DNA of 64,000 bases. Origin: Acetobacteraceae bacterium (GTDB lineage: Bacteria > Pseudomonadota > Alphaproteobacteria > Acetobacterales > Acetobacteraceae). Under the pieces are notes generated by a model. It saw only the letters and a program-made list of their open reading frames with translations, was not told the origin of the DNA and did no database searches. Shown piece after piece: positions 41,387 to 50,052 of this stretch (position 1 is the first letter of the stretch; each line of letters starts with the position of its first letter). The position numbers and the translations under genes were made by a program. The DNA lies in NCBI GenBank assembly GCA_027451405.1, contig DAIDJM010000009.1, positions 1 through 64,000 of the forward strand, given 5' to 3'.

Positions 41387-41674
41387 TCAAAGAAAAACCG
41401 GGAACGGATAGGGCGTACCCTCCAGCAGAGTGCCTCGGGTCAGCAGTCCCCATGTCTCCGGATGGCCCGGCGGGCGAGGCGGCCGGCCCGGATCCTCCGG
41501 TTCCGCGCGCCGCACGGGCGTCGGTCGCCGCGCGCCGATCCGGCGTCCCCGCTCGAGCACGGTGTTGCGCCCCAACCCGAGCATTGCGGCGATGCCATCC
41601 CAGGTCATTCCGGCCCCTCTCAAAGCCCGCAACCGCTCATCCCGCTCTGCATCCCAGACCAAGCGCACTGCCAT
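41387..41674 (-). CDS. GcrA-like small HTH protein
   Basis: 95 residues. The N-terminal half (LVWDAERDERLRALRGAGMTWDGIAAMLGLGRNTVLERGRRIG) has the tryptophan-led tri-helical pattern of GcrA/AsnC-like prophage regulators. The C-terminal half is Pro/Arg-rich. It lies 17 bases before the DUF6362 gene on the same strand and is divergent from the XRE regulator. Confidence 0.65.
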   Translation of the reverse strand: MAVRLVWDAERDERLRALRGAGMTWDGIAAMLGLGRNTVLERGRRIGARRPTPVRRAEPEDPGRPPRPPGHPETWGLLTRGTLLEGTPYPFPVFL

Positions 41675-41698
41675 CTGCCGCTCCCTGACTGTGTAGCG

Positions 41699-41742
41699 AC
41701 AGTTATTCTGACTAACTCTTATCTGTCAACATTTCTAACTGT
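41699..41742. promoter_or_regulatory. Inverted repeat in the divergent GcrA-like / XRE control region
   Basis: Arms ACAGTTA (41699-41705) and TAACTGT (41736-41742) flank an A/T-rich core with further partial repeats (GACAG and CTGTC nearby). This is the only A/T-rich stretch in the 100-base gap between the two divergent regulators. It is a plausible operator for the XRE protein. Confidence 0.4.
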
Positions 41743-41776
41743 ATCCGCGCCCCGCGGTGCGGCACCCTCCGCGCCC

Positions 41777-42106
41777 ATGACGACTCGCCCCGAAACCGTC
41801 GGCATGCGGATTCGCGAACGCCGGCACGCGCTCGGCATGACCCAAGAGGCGCTCGCGGCCGCCTGCGACGTCAGCCGCAGCGCGGTGGCGCAATGGGAAA
41901 CCGATCGCGCCGGCCAGCTCCGCGATAACATCACCCGCATTGCCGACGCGCTCGGCACCACCGTCGAGGCCCTCCTGATCGGCGAGCGGCCCACGAGCAC
42001 CCTCACCGGCGACGAACTCGCGCTGCTGCGCCTCTACCGCGCTTGCGCGGCCGACGACCGCGCGCTCCTGCTTCGAACCGCCCGCAAGCTTGCGCCAGGG
42101 CGGTAA
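41777..42106 (+). CDS. XRE-family HTH regulator
   Basis: 109 residues from ATG 41777 (MTTRPETVGMRIRERRHALGMTQEALAAACDVSRSAVAQWE). The helix-turn-helix spans about residues 10-62. The C-terminal part (LTGDELALLRLYRACAADDRALLLRTARKLA) is a short helical oligomerisation-type tail. It probably represses the divergent phage early genes. It is the last island gene before gmk. Confidence 0.88.
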   Translation: MTTRPETVGMRIRERRHALGMTQEALAAACDVSRSAVAQWETDRAGQLRDNITRIADALGTTVEALLIGERPTSTLTGDELALLRLYRACAADDRALLLRTARKLAPGR

Positions 42107-42131
42107 GCCCCCCTCGCCCCGACTTCGAACC

Positions 42132-42776
42132 TCACCCCAAGCGCGGGCGGGCCTGCAGCGACTCGACGAACGCGGCGAGCCCCGCCTGCCGTGATCTAGC
42201 CAGACGAGCGGCCGCCAGGATCGACCTCAGGGCCGCCACACAGGCTTCGAGGTCGTCGTTGACGAGCACGTAGTCGTACTCGTTCCAATGCGAGAGATCT
42301 TCGTCCGCCGCCGCCAGCCGCCTCGCGATGTCTGCCTCGCTATCCCCGGCCCGGCCGACGAGCCGTTCGCGAAGCGCCGAAGCGGAGGGCGGCAGCAGAA
42401 ACACGCCGACCATGTCGTCCGGCATGGCCCGCCGTAACTGGCGCCACCCCTGCCAGTCGATATCGAACGCCACGTCCCGTCCTGCGGCAAACGAGGCCTC
42501 GACCGCGGCCCGCGGCGTCCCATAGCCCTGCCCGTAAACCTCCGCCCATTCGAGCAACGCCCCGCCCTCGGCCAGCCGGCAGAACGCTTCCCGGTCTCTA
42601 TAATAATAGTGCACACCCTCTCTCTCGCCCGGCCGCGGCCTGCGGGTGGTGACGCTGATCGAAAGCGCGAGAGCGGGTTCGAGCGCGATCAGTTTGCGCG
42701 TCACGGTCGTCTTGCCGGCACCCGATGGGGCTGTGACCACCAGCCCGACTCCGCGCCGCTCGAGGGCGGGGCTCAC
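42132..42776 (-). CDS. gmk: Guanylate kinase
   Basis: 214 residues from GTG 42776 (GGAG upstream); the frame is open to an ATG at 42884. The P-loop is VVTAPSGAGKTTV. The GMP-binding region is ISVTTRRPRPGEREGVHYYY, with conserved Arg and Tyr residues. DIDWQGWRQLR and VFLLPPS follow. It phosphorylates GMP to GDP with ATP in the cytoplasm. It borders the phage island at its chromosomal side. Confidence 0.96.
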   Translation of the reverse strand: MSPALERRGVGLVVTAPSGAGKTTVTRKLIALEPALALSISVTTRRPRPGEREGVHYYYRDREAFCRLAEGGALLEWAEVYGQGYGTPRAAVEASFAAGRDVAFDIDWQGWRQLRRAMPDDMVGVFLLPPSASALRERLVGRAGDSEADIARRLAAADEDLSHWNEYDYVLVNDDLEACVAALRSILAAARLARSRQAGLAAFVESLQARPRLG

Positions 42777-42914
42777 CGACCAAACTCCGTCGGCTTGGCT
42801 CCGATCTCGCAGCCATCCCCCGAACGCAAGGCCGGAATGCCCCGACCGCAACCGTGACTTCGATTGTGTTGCAATGCAAAACACCCATAGGTTGAAACTA
42901 CCATTTCCACCGCC

Positions 42915-42942
42915 TTGAGCCTCCCCGGGTTATTCCTACTAT
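42915..42942 (+). promoter_or_regulatory. Candidate sigma-70-type promoter for the first repeat-protein gene
   Basis: TTGAGC (42915-42920) and TACTAT (42937-42942) are separated by 16 bases in the A/T-rich divergent region upstream of gmk and the 43.1 kb gene. If used, it would give a leader of about 180 bases before the ATG at 43134. Confidence 0.35.
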
Positions 42943-43133
42943 GGAAGTATAGATTTCGTCGGTTCGAGAATTTTTGCCGCGGCTAACCTGGCTTTAAGGC
43001 GACGCGGGGCAAAAAAAATCGCCTCCGGGCCAGTTCGTTGTTGTTCCGGCAAATACGCTTTGATATGACCGGAACAGCCGCAGAGGATTGGTGCGGCGCA
43101 GCGCGTTTACCTTTCTGATTTGGGGCGGCAAAC

Positions 43134-44468
43134 ATGGTCGAAGGTTATGTCTCGGTCTCGACGTCTGCGACCACGCAGCTCGTCTTCTCGGTCAGCGGCA
43201 CGCAGACGCTAAACTATGCGCGTCAATTCGCGTCCGCCGTCGACACGGCGAGCAATTTCGTGGCGCTCGATGGAACCACGCCGTCGCTTCCGCCGAGCGG
43301 TGGCACGACGGTCTACACGCTGACGCAGAACGGATACACGGGTGCGCCTGTGACCATCCCCGGCTCCGGCTATGTGGTGGATGCCGTGAATGGACCCTCC
43401 TCCCTCACGGGTGCGAGCGGTGGCGATACGGTTCTCGTGGTCGGCATCAACAACTCTGCGACCTACGTCGCCACGGGCGGCAGCAACGACGTCACCTTCA
43501 TCGACGGCAATAACATGTTCGTCGGCAGCAACAGCGACACGACCGATCACGTCGTCGCTGGCTCGGGCAACGACACGATCATCACTGGCGCCGGCAACAC
43601 CACGGTGGATAGCGGCACGGGCCGCGCGACCATCTTCCTGAACGACACGACGGCGCCGTCGATCGGTGGCCTGAACGACATGGCCTTCCTGAACGACGGC
43701 AACAACCTCGTCATGGCCATGGGCACCAGCGACGGGATCGTCGCCAATGCCGCGGGCCAGACCATCTTCGGCGGCTCCAGTGTCACCGGCCAGCTGCAGA
43801 TCGTCCTCAACACCGGCGGTGGGCTGACGGCGGCGAGCCAGACGAACGATATCGTCGGCCTTGGCTCCGCCACCACGACCCTGTGGGACTTCACCAGCGG
43901 CAACTCGATCTACGGCGGCACGGGTGACCTCACCTTCGTCGGCGGCGTCAATGTCTCCGCCAGCGTGAATGGCGGCACCGGCCTGAACATCATCTTCGGC
44001 AACGCTGGTGATACGATCAATTACTACGCCGCCAGCAGCGATCCGCTCAGCGTCATCGTGGCCGGCACCGGCAATGAGACGCTGTATGGCGGCAACAGCT
44101 CCGGCAACCAGATCTTCTGGGGCTATGCTGGCGACTCGACCAACCCGATGACCAACGAAAGCATCACGGGCGGTTCGGGCAACGACACCTTCATCTCCGG
44201 CACCGGCAACGAAACCCTCGGCAGCGGCGCTGGCTCGAACCTCTTCATCATCAACAACGACACGGCCTATACCGGGAACACCAATATCCTGGTGCAGGAC
44301 TTCGGCAGCTCGGCCACCAACGAGGTCATGTTCTCGAACTACTCGCAGAGCCAGATCGACACGGCCCTGCAAAACGCCACGGTGGGCAGCAACTCCATCA
44401 CCCTCACCCTCGGCAACTCGACCGTCACTTTCGTCGGTGTTACGAGCCTCAACGGCCACATCGCCTGA
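43134..44468 (+). CDS. RTX-like glycine/asparagine-rich repeat protein, paralogue 1
   Basis: 444 residues with no N-terminal signal peptide. Degenerate calcium-binding-type nonapeptides recur (GSGNDTIITGAGNTTVDSGTG about residues 143-163, GGSGNDTFISGTGNETLGSGAG about 345-365). They are separated by beta-strand-like stretches. The C-terminus (ILVQDFGSSATNEVMF ... NGHIA) is shared with the next gene. Lack of a leader and presence of RTX-like repeats suggest type I secretion, but no ABC/MFP genes adjoin. Codon use is strongly biased to C-ending codons, hinting at high expression. A terminator follows. Function unknown. Confidence 0.85.
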   Translation: MVEGYVSVSTSATTQLVFSVSGTQTLNYARQFASAVDTASNFVALDGTTPSLPPSGGTTVYTLTQNGYTGAPVTIPGSGYVVDAVNGPSSLTGASGGDTVLVVGINNSATYVATGGSNDVTFIDGNNMFVGSNSDTTDHVVAGSGNDTIITGAGNTTVDSGTGRATIFLNDTTAPSIGGLNDMAFLNDGNNLVMAMGTSDGIVANAAGQTIFGGSSVTGQLQIVLNTGGGLTAASQTNDIVGLGSATTTLWDFTSGNSIYGGTGDLTFVGGVNVSASVNGGTGLNIIFGNAGDTINYYAASSDPLSVIVAGTGNETLYGGNSSGNQIFWGYAGDSTNPMTNESITGGSGNDTFISGTGNETLGSGAGSNLFIINNDTAYTGNTNILVQDFGSSATNEVMFSNYSQSQIDTALQNATVGSNSITLTLGNSTVTFVGVTSLNGHIA

Positions 44469-44489
44469 TCGGTCTTCCGATTGTCTATC

Positions 44490-44518
44490 AAAGCCGGCCT
44501 TCGGGCCGGCTTTTTTTT
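44490..44518 (+). terminator. Rho-independent terminator
   Basis: A perfect GC-rich hairpin, AAAGCCGGCC / GGCCGGCTTT with a short TTCG-type loop, is followed by eight T residues and starts 22 bases after the stop of the first repeat-protein gene. It separates the two paralogues into independent transcripts. Confidence 0.92.
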
Positions 44519-44626
44519 GCCCAAAATCCTCCAGCTCCGCCCACCGCAACACCGTCATCGCGCTGTCATTGGTGCCCTGCCGTCTCGCTTGCTACTCCCA
44601 GCGGGTCACACCCCGCGGGAGTTGGC

Positions 44627-45958
44627 ATGAGCAGCGTCATCCTCAAAACCGGCCCATCCACGAGCATTACCTTCGACGTTGCCGGCACGGCCAATCTCGC
44701 CCTTTTCGAGACCTATGCCGCTCGGATCGATAGTGCGACAAATTTCACGACCCTGCCCCCCCTCCCCGCAGCGCATACGCCGACGCGCGGCCTCACGGTC
44801 TATCAAATCCAGAACAGCCAGGCCGGCAGCCGCTTCGCCATGAACCCGAACGGTGGCTACCTCGAGGATCTCGCCAGCGGTCCCAGTACCGTCTTCGGCT
44901 CAGGCGCCGGCGACTCGGTCATCGTGGCCGATCCGAACGCAGGCGCGACCCTGTTCGAACCCAGCGGCAACAACCTGATCCTCTTCGCCGAGGGCAACAA
45001 TCGCTATGTCGGCGGCAGCGGCAACAACTCGATCGTCGGTGGCAGCGGCTCGGATGCCATCTACACCGGCACAGGCAACGCAACGATCAATGCCGGCACA
45101 GGACAGGACACGATTTGGCTGAACGACACCGCGAGCGGTTCGTCAGCCGCCAATGATCTGGCCTATCTCGACCAGGGCCATGCGCTCGTTCTCGCCGACG
45201 GCATGTTTGACGGCGTGGTGGCCAACGCGCCAGGCCAGACCATCGTCGGCGGCTCCGGCCTCGGCACCGCCGCATCGACGCTCAGCATCGTGCTGAATGC
45301 CGGCAACGGCCTCACCGCGACCAGCCAGACCAATGACATCGTCGGCACCGGCGCAGCCAACGCCGCCCTCTTCGATTTCACGAGCGGCAATACGATCTAT
45401 GGCGGAACCGGCAGCCTTTACTTCGTCCCGGGCCCCAGCATCACCGCCGCACTCGTCGGCGCTCTCGGCAGCAACATTCTGTTCGGCAGCGCAGGCGACA
45501 GCATCGATTTCTACGCGCAGTCGAGCCAGTCATCCGCTGCCATCCTGGTCGCCGGCAGCGGCAACGAGACGCTGAATGCCGGGGCCAGCGCCGGCGACGT
45601 CAACATCTGGGCCTATGCCGGCGACTCCACGAACCCGATGACCGATCAAAGCATCGCCGGAGGAGCCGGCAACGACATCTTCTTCACCGGTTCAGGCAAC
45701 GAAACCCTTGCTGGGGGCGGCGGGAGCAACTTATTTTATATACAGAACGACACCGCCTACACCGGTCCGACTCACATTCTGCTTCAGGATTTCGGCAGTT
45801 CCTCCACGAACCAGGTGGCCTTCCTCAACTACGCCCCGTCGCTGGTGCAGGATGCTCTCGACAATGCAACGGTAAGCAGCACAGGCCTGACCCTCGCCCT
45901 CGGCGCCACCACGATCATCTTCGCCGGTGTGCAGAATCTGAACGGAAAAATTGCCTAG
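44627..45958 (+). CDS. RTX-like glycine/asparagine-rich repeat protein, paralogue 2
   Basis: 443 residues, nearly the same length and layout as the preceding gene. Shared motifs are LALFETYAARIDSATNF near the N-terminus, the repeat region (GGSGNNSIVGGSGSDAIYTG, GGAGNDIFFTGSGNETLAGG), YAGDSTNPMT, and the C-terminal ILLQDFGSSSTNQVAF ... NGKIA. No signal peptide is present. The pair is a tandem duplication that has since diverged. The TAG stop is contributed by a family A repeat that starts at the last codon. Confidence 0.85.
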   Translation: MSSVILKTGPSTSITFDVAGTANLALFETYAARIDSATNFTTLPPLPAAHTPTRGLTVYQIQNSQAGSRFAMNPNGGYLEDLASGPSTVFGSGAGDSVIVADPNAGATLFEPSGNNLILFAEGNNRYVGGSGNNSIVGGSGSDAIYTGTGNATINAGTGQDTIWLNDTASGSSAANDLAYLDQGHALVLADGMFDGVVANAPGQTIVGGSGLGTAASTLSIVLNAGNGLTATSQTNDIVGTGAANAALFDFTSGNTIYGGTGSLYFVPGPSITAALVGALGSNILFGSAGDSIDFYAQSSQSSAAILVAGSGNETLNAGASAGDVNIWAYAGDSTNPMTDQSIAGGAGNDIFFTGSGNETLAGGGGSNLFYIQNDTAYTGPTHILLQDFGSSSTNQVAFLNYAPSLVQDALDNATVSSTGLTLALGATTIIFAGVQNLNGKIA

Positions 45959-46025
45959 AGCAGAATCCGATCAGATGGAATCATCTGATCGGATGAATTT
46001 GCTCCAGGAAATCAATAACTAGAGC
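45955..46025. repeat. Family A palindromic intergenic repeat, copy 2
   Basis: CTAGAGCA... with the hairpin CCGATCAGATG (45967-45977) / CATCTGATCGG (45982-45992), then GAATTTGCTCCAGGAAATCAATAACTAGAGC. This shorter copy lacks the GATCTGACTGAAGCGC arm. Its first bases form the stop codon of the second repeat-protein gene. Confidence 0.75.
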
Positions 46026-46125
46026 AGAACGCGTTCGGGTTGATGCCTGCCGCTCGCGGCCCGGGCTCTGCTCGAGACAAACTAAGACCGATCGGCCCAG
46101 ACCGGAGCGAATGATTTCTCGATTT

Positions 46126-46190
46126 CATGGGTCTGGGGCCTTCCGACCCCAGCGGGTCCCGGGCAGCGCCCGGGCCGCCGGAGGCGCGAA
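46126..46190. repeat. Family B GC-rich intergenic repeat
   Basis: GGGTCTGGGGCCTTCCGACCCC followed by GGGTCCCGGGCAGCGCCCGGGCC and GCCGGAGGC. It lies between the family A copy and the 3' end of the beta-propeller gene. The 250-base gap holds no gene. Confidence 0.65.
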
Positions 46191-46211
46191 TCCAGCAAAC
46201 CGCATCCCGCT

Positions 46212-47678
46212 CTAATCCGACCATGCGTACACTGTCCCATCGGCAGCGACATACAAACGACCATTCGCGGCAATCAGGGTTTGGAAATGGTGTAGGCCCT
46301 GCATGGCGACGGTCCCCTCGAAAACCGGCTTTCCGGTATCGGCAAGGAAACCATGCAGCCGATTGTCCCCCTCGGCGCCGACCACCCACACGATCGGGTC
46401 TCGGTGATCCTCGCCCACGGTGATGATCGGTGCACCGCGCCCGTGCAGCGCCACGCACCAGAGGGGAGCGATGGCGGGCGACGTTCCACTGCGAATCGCG
46501 ATCATCGTCAAAGCCTCTCCGCCGCATTCCGGATCGTCTTCATTCGCGAACGCAACAAGCGTGCGGTTGGATTCCGGCAGAACGGCCGGCGCGGTCTTGA
46601 TTTCGCCATTCGACAACGAGACCGCCGCAAGCTGGCCGCCGATACCCCCGAGATGGTCGCCATCGAGCAGATAGGCCTTCCCGTCCTTGCCGAGTGCGAG
46701 CACACGGTGTGCAGGTCCTCCCGGTGCTGGAACATCGAGCGGAATTGCCGCCGTGCCGCCAAGATCGAGATCACGCCGGTCGAGTTTGGGCCAATCGGCG
46801 GGCGCGAAGAAGTTTTTCGGATCGTCCGTGTCGGCGAGACCAGGCGTCAGACGGATCACCGAATCCCCGTCGCCCCAGTGATCGCCGTGAAACCAGCTCG
46901 CGGCGCCGAATGTATTGCCTGTGGTGGCATACAGGGCCGATCCAGTGGCGGTCAGCCCCCCCACCGCCCAGATACCACCGCCGGACGCGCGTGTCCGCCA
47001 GGTTGCGGCAAGCCGCGGCGGCGAAGCCGGATCGATTTCCACCACGGTCCCGCGATACGGCCGGCAATCGCCATATTTCCCGCCGAATGGCACGTAGAGA
47101 TGACCGCGCCAAAAGGTGAGCGCACCGCGCTCACCCTGTGTCATGGCGCTGAACTCGGCGCCGCGCTGCGCTAATTCCGTATCCACATCGATCGGCCAGC
47201 CTGCACGAGCGCGGCCGTCCCTGAGCGACAGCCCATAGATCTCATGGTGCGGCTTCCCGGCCCGCAGCACTTGTGCGTCCAGATAGAGGGTCGCCGTTGC
47301 CGGATCGATCACAGGCGTTCCGGTGATCCCCTCGGGGTCGATATTGCCGCAGGCACTGTCCGCCAGCGGCGCCGCTGGCGGGAGGGAAGCCTGCCAGGCG
47401 ATGGCGCCCGAATCCGCATGAAGGGCATAGACGTGGTTGGTTTCCGTCGCCACGATCAGCAGATGGCCTGCCTGCCAGTAGAGCGGCTGGGCATAGACCG
47501 CCCCGGCAAACTGCGCCTTGAACGCGGGATCGAGATGCAGGCGGGCGGCGGCCCGCGCGTCGAGCGCCGGCTCCACATAAAGTCCGTGGCGTTCCGGGCC
47601 ATGATGATAGGTCAGCACGTCGCTCCGTGCAGGGAACCCCACCACAAGCGCTGCCGCCATGAAGGCATACCGCTGCAT
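46212..47678 (-). CDS. Exported PQQ-type beta-propeller protein
   Basis: 488 residues from ATG 47678, with AAGGAGG upstream; the signal peptide is MQRYAFMAAALVVGFPARS. Repeated blades contain the Trp/Gly pattern of PQQ-type propellers (ATETNHVYALHADSGAIAWQASL, VGGLTATGSALYATTGNTFG, ALGKDGKAYLLDGDHLGGIGG, AADGTVYAWSD). PQQ-binding catalytic residues of quinoprotein dehydrogenases are not evident, so it may be a structural or binding propeller in the periplasm. It lies downstream of the tetR-like gene on the same strand. Confidence 0.82.
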   Translation of the reverse strand: MQRYAFMAAALVVGFPARSDVLTYHHGPERHGLYVEPALDARAAARLHLDPAFKAQFAGAVYAQPLYWQAGHLLIVATETNHVYALHADSGAIAWQASLPPAAPLADSACGNIDPEGITGTPVIDPATATLYLDAQVLRAGKPHHEIYGLSLRDGRARAGWPIDVDTELAQRGAEFSAMTQGERGALTFWRGHLYVPFGGKYGDCRPYRGTVVEIDPASPPRLAATWRTRASGGGIWAVGGLTATGSALYATTGNTFGAASWFHGDHWGDGDSVIRLTPGLADTDDPKNFFAPADWPKLDRRDLDLGGTAAIPLDVPAPGGPAHRVLALGKDGKAYLLDGDHLGGIGGQLAAVSLSNGEIKTAPAVLPESNRTLVAFANEDDPECGGEALTMIAIRSGTSPAIAPLWCVALHGRGAPIITVGEDHRDPIVWVVGAEGDNRLHGFLADTGKPVFEGTVAMQGLHHFQTLIAANGRLYVAADGTVYAWSD

Positions 47679-47728
47679 AGGCGCCTCCTTGAGAACTCGG
47701 CCGGGCGTCGTACGCCCCGCCGCAGAGG

Positions 47729-48355
47729 CTACGTCGGGACCGCCGGCTTCGCTCCATAGCCGCTCAGAAAAAGCTTCACGGCGCATTCAACAACACGATG
47801 GATTTCCGCATCCGGCACCGACTCGATCAGGCGCAACCGGCGCTTCATGCAAAGCTGTGTCTGCATCAGCGCGGAGAGTTGTTCGGCGGCGAACTCCGCA
47901 TCCTCGACCTGCAATCGCCCGCATTCGGCGTGGTGCCGGATCCACTCGGCCATGCGTTCCTTCACGCGGGCCGGCCCCGCACCGTAAAAAGCGTGGGCGA
48001 GCTCCGGAAATTTACCAGCTTCCGCTACCACCATGCGATAGATCAACAGTCCCGGCTCGGAGACCAACATTCGCAGCATGCGCTCGCCAACCCGGCAAAG
48101 CCCCTCCTCCAGCGGCGTGTCATCCGTCAGATCGTCGAACACGAACAGGATCCGATGACACTCGCGCCGGACGAAGGCCGTGAAGAGTTCCGCCTTGCTC
48201 TCGAAATAATTGTAAAGTGTCCCCTTCGACACGCCGGCTTCGGCGGCGATGCGCGACATGCTCGCCCCCTCATAACCTTCGGCCGCAAAAACCGCCGCAG
48301 CGCCATCGAGGATCTGCTGCTCCTTCTCAGCGCTCAGCGTCTCGGCATGGCTCAT
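47729..48355 (-). CDS. TetR-family transcriptional regulator
   Basis: 208 residues. The HTH (EKEQQILDGAAAVFAAEGYEGASMSRIAAEAGVSKGTLYNYFESKAELF) occupies residues 10-60. The C-terminal ligand-binding domain is all-helical. It is divergent from an outer-membrane efflux factor, with a palindromic operator between them, which fits drug- or solvent-responsive control of efflux. It may also control the downstream propeller gene 50 bases away. Confidence 0.93.
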   Translation of the reverse strand: MSHAETLSAEKEQQILDGAAAVFAAEGYEGASMSRIAAEAGVSKGTLYNYFESKAELFTAFVRRECHRILFVFDDLTDDTPLEEGLCRVGERMLRMLVSEPGLLIYRMVVAEAGKFPELAHAFYGAGPARVKERMAEWIRHHAECGRLQVEDAEFAAEQLSALMQTQLCMKRRLRLIESVPDAEIHRVVECAVKLFLSGYGAKPAVPT

Positions 48356-48394
48356 TGCTTGACGATTTGGCCTGCCGGCCTAGCTTGTCAACGC

Positions 48395-48413
48395 TGACCG
48401 AACCGATCGGTCA
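48395..48413. promoter_or_regulatory. Palindromic TetR-type operator
   Basis: TGACCG and CGGTCA (48395-48400, 48408-48413) flank a 7-base centre in the 143-base divergent gap between tetR and the outer-membrane factor. Spacing and symmetry fit a TetR dimer site controlling both genes. Confidence 0.6.
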
Positions 48414-48498
48414 ACATCGCGCCACGCGTGTGGCAGCGGGTTTCTTTCGGGGAGGCCGGGCCGCAGCCTGGCCGCATCCCGGGTGCCGGGAGCGAGAT

Positions 48499-50031
48499 TT
48501 GCTGGTCAGAACGTCTCAATCGCTGGCGATCGCGCTCGCGCTCGCCGGCTGCACGGTGGGTCCGGATTGGCACGCCCCCCGCTTTTTCTCGCCGTCTGCC
48601 TGGTTTGCGGGCGGCCCGAGCTCCCGCCCAGCGAAGCCCGTGAGCGAGCCGGTGCCCGAGCCGGTCGATCCTGCTTGGTGGAACCTGTTCCACGACCCGG
48701 AACTGACGGCGCTGGAGACGCGGGTCGCCTCCGCCAACCTCAACGTGCGCCTCTCGACCGTGCGTCTGCTCGAGAGCCGCGCCCAGCGCCAAATCACCGG
48801 AGCGGACCAATTCCCCTCCCTGAACGGCAGCGGCAGCTACACGCACGAAAAACCCAGCGAAAAAGGCGTGTTGAGCCTCTTCAGCGGTGGCGGCGGCAGC
48901 AGCGGCAGCTTCGCCGGCCAAGGCGGTATCGCCAACGGCATGACCGGGCGGCAGGGCGGCATCCCCAACAACAGCGCCATCACCCAGCCTTTCGACCTCT
49001 GGCAATACGGTTTCGATGCGTCCTGGGAACTGGATTTGTGGGGGCGCGTGCGGCGCGAGGTCGAGAGCGCCGACGCCTCGGTGGAGGCTTCGGCCGATGC
49101 GCGGCGCAGCGCGTTGCTCGAGGTCGTCGCCGAAGTCGCCCGAGACTATCTCCAACTCCGCGGCATTCAGACGCAGATCGGGATCGCCCAGGAGAATATT
49201 CAAACCGCCCAGCAGAGCCTCGAGCTGACCCAGGCGCGCTACCGTGGCGGGCTGACGACGGAGCTCGACGTGGCGAATGCGGCCGCGCAACTCGCCTCGA
49301 ACCAGGCGCAGATCCCACGATTGCAGCAGCAGGAGGCGCAGGAAATCAACGCGCTGAGTTTCCTGCTCGGCGAAGGTCCGGAGGCGCTGCGCTCCGAGTT
49401 GGCGACCGCGCGGCCCGTGCCGCCGGTGCCGCCGCGCGTGCCCGTCGGCGTTCCCTCGGAACTGGCCCGCCGCCGGCCCGATATCCGCGAAGCGGAGGCG
49501 CAGCTTCACGCGGCCACGGCCGATATCGGCGTCGCGGTCGCGGATTTCTACCCGCGCATCACTCTGGATGGCTCGATCGGCTTGCAGGCGCTCCGCTTCA
49601 AGGATCTCGGCGATTGGAGCGCCCGGCAATATGGCCTGGGTCCGACCCTGACGCTGCCGATTTTCCAAGGCGGACAGTTGCGGGCGACGCTCGAGCTGCG
49701 GAAAGTGCAACAGCAGGAGGCCGCGCTCAACTACCAGCAGACCGTCCTGCAAGCCTGGCACGATGTCGACAACGCGCTGATCGCCTATCGGGCCGAACAG
49801 ACCCGGCGCGACGCGCTGCAGCGCGCCGTGGACCAGAACCGCCGCGCGCTCTATCTCGCGCAGGAGCGCTACCGCCAGGGGCTGATCGATTTCCTCAACG
49901 TGCTCGACGCCGAGCGCGCGGTTCTTGCCGCGGAACAACAGCTCGCCGACAGCACGACCACCGTGTCGGAAAACATGGTCCAGCTCTACAAGGCGCTCGG
50001 CGGCGGTTGGGAGACCGGCTTCCCCGGCTGA
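48499..50031 (+). CDS. Outer-membrane efflux lipoprotein (NodT/OprM family)
   Basis: 510 residues from TTG 48499, with GGGAG six bases upstream. The leader LLVRTSQSLAIALALAGC has lipobox LAGC. VGPDWHAP follows, as in NodT proteins. Paired coiled-coil segments (ARDYLQLRGIQTQIGIAQENIQ, RYRGGLTTELDVANAAAQLAS, RYRQGLIDFLNVLDAERAVLAAEQQ) form the TolC-type tunnel. A Gly/Ser-rich loop (about 130-160) is an unusual insertion. No RND pump or membrane-fusion gene is adjacent, so it is an orphan channel that must pair with distant components. Confidence 0.92.
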   Translation: MLVRTSQSLAIALALAGCTVGPDWHAPRFFSPSAWFAGGPSSRPAKPVSEPVPEPVDPAWWNLFHDPELTALETRVASANLNVRLSTVRLLESRAQRQITGADQFPSLNGSGSYTHEKPSEKGVLSLFSGGGGSSGSFAGQGGIANGMTGRQGGIPNNSAITQPFDLWQYGFDASWELDLWGRVRREVESADASVEASADARRSALLEVVAEVARDYLQLRGIQTQIGIAQENIQTAQQSLELTQARYRGGLTTELDVANAAAQLASNQAQIPRLQQQEAQEINALSFLLGEGPEALRSELATARPVPPVPPRVPVGVPSELARRRPDIREAEAQLHAATADIGVAVADFYPRITLDGSIGLQALRFKDLGDWSARQYGLGPTLTLPIFQGGQLRATLELRKVQQQEAALNYQQTVLQAWHDVDNALIAYRAEQTRRDALQRAVDQNRRALYLAQERYRQGLIDFLNVLDAERAVLAAEQQLADSTTTVSENMVQLYKALGGGWETGFPG

Positions 50032-50052
50032 CCGCCGCCCAGGCACCACGCC

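Noticed and set aside
35000-42110. Functional prophage with attachment sites
   Set aside because: No integrase, capsid, portal or tail gene is intact, and no flanking direct repeat or tRNA was seen, so it is recorded as a remnant island.
42900-43130. Possible small RNA or tRNA-like sequence upstream of the repeat-protein gene (GGTTCGAGAAT)
   Set aside because: The TPsiC-like string is not followed by an acceptor stem, and no anticodon arm can be folded. It was treated as a leader region.
43209-44558. 449-codon minus-strand frame over the first repeat-protein gene
   Set aside because: Antisense to a gene with clear repeats and a matching paralogue, and it crosses the terminator. It has no ribosome-binding site or domain.
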